From contig CP075497.1 of the NCBI GenBank assembly GCA_021613535.1, forward strand, positions 12,338,001 to 12,402,000: a DNA stretch of 64,000 bases, given 5' to 3'. Shown here in pieces: positions 56,095 to 64,000 of this stretch. The notes beneath the pieces were generated by a model. That model worked only from the letters and a program-made list of their open reading frames with translations, ran no database searches and had not been told where the DNA came from. The DNA is from Adineta vaga. Lineage: Eukaryota; Rotifera. Both the position numbers and the translations under genes were made by a program. Each line of letters opens with the position of its first letter. The stretch's first letter is position 1.

Positions 56095-57773
56095 ATGAAT
56101 AAACCAATCATGGAAGACGAATTACCTTTGAAACTTATTGAATTATCTGATTTTCTTCGTTCACCATCAATTCTTTCTAAAAGACTTTACTATAAACAAC
56201 CAAAACTTGATGAAACTTTACAAGCAAATCAACCAAACAAAATCAAACAAGAATTGAAATCGAAAGAACCGGTTTCTGGAATTATTCTATTAACACAAAA
56301 AGCAATTTCCAATGAAACTCATCAAACAATTACCGAAGAGAAGAAACAAAATGAATTATTTGTACCAAAAGATATCATTGTCTTCGCCGATGATATCGAT
56401 CGAAAAAAACTTGGCATTTTTCAAAAATCAAATAATTATTTTTCGAGGTTTTATTTCAATTATAAACGAAACAATATATGAAGCAAAAATATCTTTTTCT
56501 TTAGACATTTATTAATTACATCAGGTGCGGCACTTCAAGCTTTGATATCACCATTAACTAATGCAAAAGAATGGATTATTGTTTGTAAATTGAAATATTC
56601 TAAACGTTATACAAAACAACCATCAATTCATGGTTTTGAGATAACGAAATTGTTTCAGTTTTGTTTTTTATTTGATTTGTTTAGGAACTGTGATTATTTC
56701 ATTGAATATTACTCATCCATTAGTTCGTTATGAACTTTTAACTGCTTTGGATTTATTACAACAATCATTCAATGAAATCAAATCAGCTTATATTGTGGTT
56801 TGTTTGAAATTGACAAATAGAAAAGGAAAGATTTCGTTTTTCTCTAATTCAGGTTGATTTTTCACAAATTTTAATTCGTTGGTTCAAAACTTATCTTCAA
56901 CGAACTGATCAATACCCATCGTTATCGAATCGCTTGCTATATCGATATCGATTTCAAGCGTGGAAATGTTCAATTACTTTAGGAAAAAGACAATTAAATC
57001 AAGATAATGATTATCAACATTTTAGTTTAAATTTACAAAAAATGGTAAATATTTCATTTGAATTATTCAATTAAAACGGATAGGGTTCGATAGTAAGTAT
57101 ACTCTTCGCCGAAACGGATGAATTATTGATTCGTGCAATTCAGATTCTGTTTAAGGATCTCTCAAAAATCGGCGAAAAGTGTGATTACTTTTGTTTTGAC
57201 CGTGTTATTTTCTATGAAATTATTCCGTAGCAAAATGTTTAATGAATTCTTATTTATTTCATTTTAGTTGCATAAATCCGATATTCCAATGCAGATTTAC
57301 ATTGATTTTAATTCATTACCAACAAATGTTTATTCAATTGAATTAAATAATATCTTTATCTATTCAATGAGTTTGTTTCTTTTTCTTTTGTTTCTAGTTT
57401 TATTTTCTATTTCTTAGATAATGATTACAAACAAATGATAAAAGATATGGGAAATGGTTTATCATTAATTTCTATTCAAGATTTCAACAATTGTTTAAAA
57501 GAACAAGGAACAAAATCGATGAAAACATCAAGTTTGACTGAAAAAGAAGAAAATCAACAAAAAGATGACACAAATTCTATTCTAGCGACATATGAACCTA
57601 ATGAACAAGAACGAGCTTTGCTAGAAAAACTTTGGGATAATCGAATAAGAATTCAAATGCAACATCAACAATTAATGATGAAAGCAACACGATTAATTTC
57701 TTTTCCATCGATAAATAATGATTTAATTAATAGAAAAATTAATCAACAAACAATAAATTCGATTCCTTATTAA
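56095..57773 (+). CDS. Unrecognised six-exon protein
   Basis: Exons 56095-56447, 56505-56632, 56685-56797, 56853-57044, 57268-57370 and 57418-57773; 414 residues, in frame. The ATG at 56110 is an alternative start. The N-terminal 120 residues are charged. The middle, about 120-280, looks globular with strand/helix alternation (LLITSGAALQALISPL; GTVIISLNITHPLVRYELLT; FSQILIRWFKTYLQ). The C-terminal 115 residues are polar with a likely coiled coil (NEQERALLEKLWDNRIRIQM). Three of the five introns begin GTTT rather than GTAA/GTAT, but each acceptor is a normal TAG/CAG and the frame holds. The fourth intron (223 nt) is four times longer than the others. I recognise no domain. Confidence 0.7.
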
Positions 57774-58061
57774 ATTTTCAATAAAATTTAATTTCAACTT
57801 GAAATATTTCATATGAATGACAATGACAAAATGATCGAGAGAGATTCTATTTTCTGAAAAACTATTTAGACGAAAATGATGTTTGTATTCTTTTTATTAA
57901 GTTGAGCAATTATGATTCGTTCTTTTTTTTAATTTCCAATCGACATTTCTCAATGAACACAAACTTGGAAGAAGAAAAAACAGATAAAATCGAAGTATAA
58001 ATATCAATGTTCTATCAGATGTTGTTGAGTAATAATGTCGTTGAAATGTTGATCTGACTGT

Positions 58062-58508
58062 TCATTTGTTTTCGATATTATTGAGAGAAGTTTTTATAAA
58101 ATTCTCAAATGGACTATATTTGCAATTGCACCAGAGATTCACTTGAATTTTGAGCATATTATAAATAGGATGATTATTTCTTTTCATATCGTTCCATTGA
58201 AATGTATTTCGAGCAAAATATTGATTGTTTAACGGATATGGAAGACGATAAATCAATGAAGTTGGACTTGATTGAATTGAACACAATTGACTTGAGGGTG
58301 GTACCAGCAATGTAAAGTTTACTTGACCAAATAAACCGGTAAATTTCGTAGCTGAATATCTATTCTGTTCGAGAATAAGCAGACGTCCAAAAGCATGCGT
58401 AGTGGTGTTGAAAAGCTTCATCGAACAATCAAATGATTGTTTCAAACATGTATTTTTGATGTCACCAGAGAGATTTTTGTGTTTTGACTCATCATTCTCG
58501 TGATACAT
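58062..58508 (-). CDS. Hypothetical protein, 148 residues
   Basis: A single open frame with a protein-like composition (FGRLLILEQNRYSATKFTGL, QVNFTLLVPPSSQLCSIQSS, YFARNTFQWNDMKRNNHPIY). It has no signal peptide or membrane helix, and no family that I can name. It lies convergent with the six-exon gene, 288 nt from its end. It may be a small gene or an exon of a larger one; no splice partner was found. Confidence 0.4.
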   Translation of the reverse strand: MYHENDESKHKNLSGDIKNTCLKQSFDCSMKLFNTTTHAFGRLLILEQNRYSATKFTGLFGQVNFTLLVPPSSQLCSIQSSPTSLIYRLPYPLNNQYFARNTFQWNDMKRNNHPIYNMLKIQVNLWCNCKYSPFENFIKTSLNNIENK

Positions 58509-61500
58509 TTTAAATATTAAATGGTTAAGAACTTTTTTTGAAGTAATCTAAAAACAAATAAAACAGAATTAATGTATATTCATACATAGAGATCTATTGA
58601 AGGTTCTTAAAGATGTAGCAGTCTACGATTTACTTTTTTCTTCAATAATTCATATGTTTAAGTAGAGATTTTCTTTTCTGGTTTATAGTTTGATGTTTAT
58701 TCTTTTGAAACGGAAGAAGAAGTCCAGAAATAAAAGCAAGACGGACATTTTGTGGAAAGTGATAGCACGAAAACATATCATGAATCAGCACTAGGTTTGA
58801 TGTTACTACTTTGATTCACTGAAGAAATAGAAAAACAGCGGTAGAGTCTGAGAGAACATTTTGTTCAAGGTTAAAACGAGATGTAAAATTAACTAATATG
58901 ATAACAACAAATGAAAAACAAAAGAAAAGAAGATAAATTTGAATGAACGAAATAGAAGGAAATTTTATCTGAAGACTGATGTTTAATGTTCCTAAGATTT
59001 GAACCATTGATATAGTTTTAGTCACCAGCTTATATTTGATTTGAACATAATGTAAGCATAACTTCAGGTAAACATTTTGAAATATCTGGTTGACGGAGTT
59101 TTATCGATAACGGATTTTATTCGGTTCATTTGCATATAACTATTATTACTAAAATAAACACCTTCATTGTTTTGTATGGGACGATCTAATCCTATATAAA
59201 AGATATGTGAACGATTCTGATAAATTATATATATATATATGTTTTTTGTTACCTAATATTGCACCTGCATTCATCTCAAAATATTTTTTGTTTTTATTAT
59301 TATAATCCTGATTATTTTTATGGATAGTGTGGTAGAGAAAATCAGATTTTGATAGTATTGGATACATCAACTTAAAAGCGGTTTCGAAAAACAATTTGAA
59401 GAAAGACATGTTAGTTAAATGAAATAAAATCGATCTAAAAACAAAAGAAAAGAAAGTGTGATAGATATTGAAAAGTATGAAGATATGTGCTGCTATTTCT
59501 TCAAATACATATTAAAGGGTGAATTAATTACTGCTGGTATTACATCATATTTTTTTGTAAAACAATATAAATGGAAGTACAACAGCATAATAGTTTATTT
59601 AGGAATGATCAACAAAAATTTAGAATGACCATCGATAGACGTGTGTGGATCCAAATTAACCAATGAATCATATCTGTTGAAAAATTTCAGCTGAAGAACC
59701 TGCTCGACGATATATTTTTATTTATTAAATAAATTGAAATTATAATTTTTTTGTCCAGATATAAAGATTGAAATATAGTCGATAAATATCGATAGTTGAG
59801 ACAGTAGCAGACATATTGAGGAGGCAGCAGGCACATTCACTTTTTTTGTAGCAGAGAAATGTAGTTTTTCTTGAGAAAAACCTAACCGTAAAATTGTCAA
59901 CGTAATACAAGTATCGTATACGGAAGAAAAAAATGATTCGCGATCGACGCGCAAAAAGATTCGTTCATTTATTTTGTCAGAAAAATTAGCAGTTTTTTTT
60001 GGAAAACCTGTCAGAATGAAACATCGTTTTGTTGAAATACGAGATAACACAAACCTTTTCTGTTTCTATGCTTTTCAGATCCTTCGATGATTACATAATT
60101 CAGTTAGATAAGATTAGGACAATTTATATCACTTTTTCAAAGGAGATATAAAGAAAGAGAATTAGATACATACTATCATTGTTCTAGCTTTAGAATTGTT
60201 GTTTGTATAGACTAAGTATGCAAATATAACTGGTGAAACGAATGACAATAGATTTTTTCCACTAACGATTTTAGTCAAATTTGATAACGTAATAGAAGTA
60301 TTTAACAATCATCTTTTAAGTAAACAAATAAACTTCTTTCATTTCAATGCCAAGTTAAAAACAAGATTAGGAAAATCATAGGAATCTTTGATGATATATA
60401 ATAATACAACATGCAGTATATTTCATCACGACTCGATCAAAAACGGTTTACTCAATTCAATTAATAATAAAAATATCTACAACAATTGAATTGGTAATAT
60501 TTGTCAATCTATTGAAACGTACTATCCTGAGAACTTATTAAATGAACATCTATAGTTTATTAATTGATTCATATAGTCATATATAATCAAGACCAATTGC
60601 TTTCATCTTTTGTTGATGAAGTTTTTGAAAAATGAATGATCATGCTCAGTTTTCACAATCTGTCAGGTTCTTTTCTACTGTGCACATGATTCACCATCGT
60701 CATTCGATAGTTCGTCTTCAATTAGTTATATTTAACGATTACCAGCTGATGCATTCATCCTTCTAACAAATGCCTTGAAAAACATCATCGTCAACATTAT
60801 TATGACTATTTTGAAGTCTTTCATCACTAACGATTCCGTATACATCTTTTCTTGAATGAAAAACTGAGCAAATTGAACAAGTGCCATTAGGAACAACTTC
60901 AACGTTTATTGAAGATGTTTTATGCTTGATTGTCCTCGACACAAGTGAATAATTTATCTTGAAGTCTTGCATGAGAAAGGAAATAAATAGATAAGTGAAA
61001 AGAATTCTATTATAAAAAAAATGAGAAGAGCAAATAACTGATAAAATACTTTTCTATCCAATACAAATGCCTTGTGTAATGATTGTTGGAAATAAGTTAA
61101 CTTTTATACTAAAATAGAACATTGAAGAACATGTACGGATAAAAAACGAATGATTTATTTTATAAAATCACAACGACAATAACAACAAGAAAGAGATATG
61201 TGATTTATCCCCATTCAACCTTTCTAACATGATTTTTCATTTATTTGATGTTTATTTTCGATGTTTTCTTTTTTAGTATATATAAAACATGACAATTTTC
61301 AAACGCATGATATCTGGTCTTGATTAAAACAGTTTGATTTCCTTTTTCCTATTTTGAAAGCTTTAAAACATGGGATTGTGTTTAGTGAAAAATACTCGAC
61401 ATTTGCTATGATTTAACTATAGTTTGCGGAAAGGAGATGGATGTTAGTATTGTTGTGTTTATTAAAAATGGTTGAACATTTCAATCTGTCAGCAGATATT

Positions 61501-61749
61501 GTTTGGGCATCGATAAAATTTTATACTTTCTTTCTTCATTTGGTAACAAAAGGGAGAAAATTACAATAGATAGTTCATAGATCGTCGAACATTGGTTTTT
61601 GAGAAATCCGGTATCGAATGATGAAATAAAGTTTGTTATTGGTGATGATTAAAAGTGATTCGGAAAGTAAGAAGTATATGGTGTTTTATCCTTTTAATAT
61701 TATTCAAACTATTTCTCTGAAAGCAGCATTAAGTTGACATAGCAATGAA
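58509..61749. other. Intergenic region, about 3.2 kb
   Basis: AT-rich DNA without a recognisable gene. Minus-strand ORFs at 58816-59025, 59164-59409, 59718-60050 and 60763-60972 are short, and I recognise no domain in them. An AT dinucleotide run lies near 59230. The last part should hold the promoter of the NHL gene. Confidence 0.45.
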
Positions 61750-63365
61750 ATGGATGACAATAAACCTCAAACATTGTATGTACATGAGAATTGATTGATA
61801 ATATTCATAAATGAGATAATATTTTAGATCTATACCTATTCCAAAACGAAAAAAGAAGTCCTGGATCAGTTTAATCTTTGTACTTATTGTGATAATCATA
61901 GGCATAACGATCATATCGAAGTTCGTCATTGCAAAGAAACAAACAACAACCACAACAGTAGAAACATCAACTACAGAAAGTACAACAATAAAAACAATTC
62001 CATTCACAGAAACAGAAATGACATCAATTGCTTCAAGGGAAATAATGCAAGGTAAATGTATTTTCTCTTCGAGAAACCTATACGAAATAACTCATCTCAC
62101 TACTTTATATTTTGTTGATGTGTACTCGATACTTAAACAAAAAGTCTTTTGATATCTGACTGATTTATCTAATACATTTCTCTAGCTTCTCTTGTTAGAG
62201 CAGAATCAAGATGAGAAGAAAAGTTTTAAAAGAAAATAAATCTCATTCGAAAGATCCTTTCCAAACGTTCTTTTCATACCGTAACTGTTGTTAATGGTTG
62301 ATCGACGGTTATATTGAAAGGAAATAGTAACCATCTCCAAGTGAGAGTTTTGGTACCTCTTCGAAGCTGAAAATTCCTCTTCTTCGCTTCTGCAGACGTT
62401 TTGATTTTATTTTGAGATTAAACAAATCTAACACATCTTCTTCTCATATAGTCAATGAGCAGACAACATGGAAACCATATGGAATAATAATAGCCGGTGG
62501 TAATGGGCCGGGATTTGTGGTCGATCAACTTAACCAGCCCATAGGATTCAATTTGGATGATGACATGTCATTGTATATCGCTGATCAGCGCAATAATCGT
62601 ATTGTCAAATGGCAATTGAATTCTTTCTTTGGTCAAGTCGTTGCACATGGTAACGGAAATGAAAATGGAATACATCAGCTGTATAGTCCATCAGATGTAC
62701 TCCTTGATAAGAATAACCTTTCTCTCATTGTCTGTGAACGGGAAAGACATCGACTGACCAGAGTTTTCCTTCAGGAACCAATCAAACCACCCGAAGTCAT
62801 TCTTAAAACTGCTTGCAATTATTTAACACGTGATCACAATGGCGATATCTACATTTCTGATCTTGGTGGCGAGTCAGTGAAACGATGGCAGGAAGAACAG
62901 TCACGATTGAAAATTATAGCTGGTGGAAACGAAAGAGGAGATGCTTTAAATCAACTCCATTATCCGCAAGGTATTTTTGTAGATAACAATTCTTCAGTTT
63001 ACGTAGCTGATACAAACAATCATCGAGTGGTGAAATGGGCCAGAGATGCTGAAGAAGGGATTGTTGTTGCTGGTGGACAAGGTGTAGGAAATGGCGCCAT
63101 GCAACTAAATGGTCCTTCAGGATTAGTTCTCGATCATTTCGACAATATCTATGTAGTTGATGGGGGAAATGCTCGCGTGATGCGCTTTCCAAAAGGATCA
63201 CAAAATGGTACCGTTATTATTAGTCGATTTACAGATAAACAGGGTGTGGGCAGCTTGTATTTTCCGCAAGATATCTTATTTGATCGACAAGGAAATCTTT
63301 ATATCGTCGACAGTTTTAATTTTAGAGTACTGAAGTTTGAAGTCGAGTGTTACAGTGATTGCTGA
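61750..63365 (+). CDS. Membrane-anchored NHL-repeat protein
   Basis: Three exons (61750-61775, 61828-62051, 62452-63365; introns 52 and 400 nt), 387 residues. A basic segment (PKRKKKSW, about 13-20) precedes one hydrophobic helix (about 21-42), so a type II anchor with the C-terminus outside is likely. A Thr/Ser-rich stalk (about 46-80) follows. The remaining 300 residues hold about six NHL blades: IGFNLDDDMSLYIADQRNNR, PSDVLLDKNNLSLIVCERER, LTRDHNGDIYISDLGGESV, PQGIFVDNNSSVYVADTNNH, PSGLVLDHFDNIYVVDGGNA and PQDILFDRQGNLYIVDSFNF. These form a beta-propeller for binding. No RING, B-box or amidating-enzyme domain is present. Ligand and function are unknown; the architecture is common in bdelloids as I remember them. 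Confidence 0.83.
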
Positions 63366-64000
63366 TACTATTTAATTAATCTTCTTTTCGTAAATTTGCT
63401 TTCGCTTCAAAACTTATCCAAATAATAGATAGAGAATCAATCAGAAGATCAATAGTATCCCTATATCTCGTTCACTAAATTGTAAGTTCATTGTACCAAT
63501 TATCGACTTAAAACTATCATCTGTATTTACTTAAAGTGTGCTGATAGAGATAGAACCTTTATTTGCCCTTAAAAGAAATACAAGAAGCTTACATTGATCA
63601 AGTATTTTCAGATATCATTCGAAGTCGATCTTTTTGACATAACAATCAATCAGAACTCATATTGGTTTTCTTGTTGCACAGTTGAGTTATTGAATCGTTT
63701 ATTCCGTTTGAGTTTATCGATAATTGAGAAATCAACTTGAAAATGGTATTAATTCCACCGATAAGACCTATGATAATCGTGCACAAATAGATTATATTCG
63801 TTTTTTTCATAAGTAGACGAACAGAACGATGATTTACATTGTTGATAAACTTTGTCAAAAGAATACGAGATATGCCATTGTTCAATCATCATTTCATCAA
63901 TAGTTCTTTCGATTGATGTATTCAAATCACATGTACTAGATTATGTTGGATACAATGCAGTTGCACGATGAACAATTGAAATATTGAAAGTAATTATATT
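63366..64000. other. Window end, AT-rich, partial minus-strand coding remnant
   Basis: After the NHL gene, spacer to about 63645. The minus strand from the window edge to 63646 then reads ...CDLNTSIERTIDEMMIEQW, and, in an open frame of 79 residues, a membrane helix (IIYLCTIIIGLIGGINTIFK). This looks like the end of a polytopic membrane protein whose body is outside the window. Stops fall between parts, so it may be a pseudogene. Confidence 0.35.

Noticed and set aside
62914-63201. Minus-strand 95-residue ORF
   Set aside because: Antisense of the NHL propeller exon, with His/Leu/Gln-rich shadow translation.
1-64000. Search for tRNA, rRNA, CRISPR arrays and bacterial operons
   Set aside because: No cloverleaf with a GTTC-A/G-A T-loop, no rRNA-like conserved block and no spaced repeats were found by eye; the gene structure is eukaryotic.

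Overview
This is an AT-rich, intron-bearing animal genome window, most likely from a bdelloid rotifer (Adineta/Rotaria type). The pointers are: mostly tiny introns (about 45-60 nt, GT...AG) that resolve cleanly in nearly every gene; animal-only families (innexin, LIM-nebulin-SH3 protein, MLCK-type kinase, Galpha-o); a decayed ADP-ribosyltransferase-TPR gene of the kind that is abundant in bdelloids; an NHL-repeat protein with a membrane anchor; and an intronless bacterial-type DUF4386 membrane protein that looks horizontally acquired. The organism call is inference; no rRNA or mitochondrial marker is present. I rebuilt each gene by hand from splice sites and checked that the summed exon length is a multiple of three.

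Layout. 0.4-1.7 kb: two tandem paralogous secreted prohormone-like precursors with matching upstream blocks. 2.7-4.1 kb: an intronless calcineurin A-like phosphatase; 6.3-6.5 kb: an internally deleted, dead copy of it. 6.5-8.3 kb (minus): mitochondrial aspartyl-tRNA synthetase, head to head with a LASP-type gene at 8.7-10.2 kb. 11.6-12.6 kb: a glycine/alanine-rich hydrophobic protein; 13.2-14.4 kb: an ankyrin-like protein; 15.3-17.4 kb: an unrecognised 12-exon protein. 20.2-21.7 kb: Galpha-o/i-like subunit, followed by a 4.4 kb stretch with no gene. 26.2-27.4 kb: single-pass membrane protein. 28.2-29.5 kb (minus): ART-TPR pseudogene. 30.7-32.1 kb: innexin. 32.7-33.9 kb: multi-pass membrane protein. 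34.8-37.9 kb (minus): MLCK-like kinase with a C-terminal calmodulin-binding helix. 38.7-39.7 kb (minus): disordered repeat protein. 40.9-43.4 kb (minus): RBM46/RBM47/A1CF-type RNA-binding protein. 44.7-45.1 kb (minus): TMEM222 pseudogene. 45.9-47.6 kb: DraG-type ADP-ribosylglycohydrolase. 47.9-49.3 kb: a repeat-rich patch holding two 101-bp terminal-inverted-repeat elements and an orphan exon. 49.5-50.2 kb (minus): DUF4386 protein. 52.9-53.9 kb: UCH-type deubiquitinase. 54.4-55.5 kb: four-helix membrane protein with a proline-rich tail. 56.1-57.8 kb: unrecognised six-exon protein. 61.8-63.4 kb: type II membrane NHL protein.

Genes on both strands are independent units and there is no operon logic. 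Themes that recur are calcium/calmodulin signalling (calcineurin-like phosphatase with an autoinhibitory tail; MLCK-like kinase), cell-cell and receptor signalling (innexin, Galpha, peptide precursors), and ADP-ribose chemistry (dead transferase, intact hydrolase).
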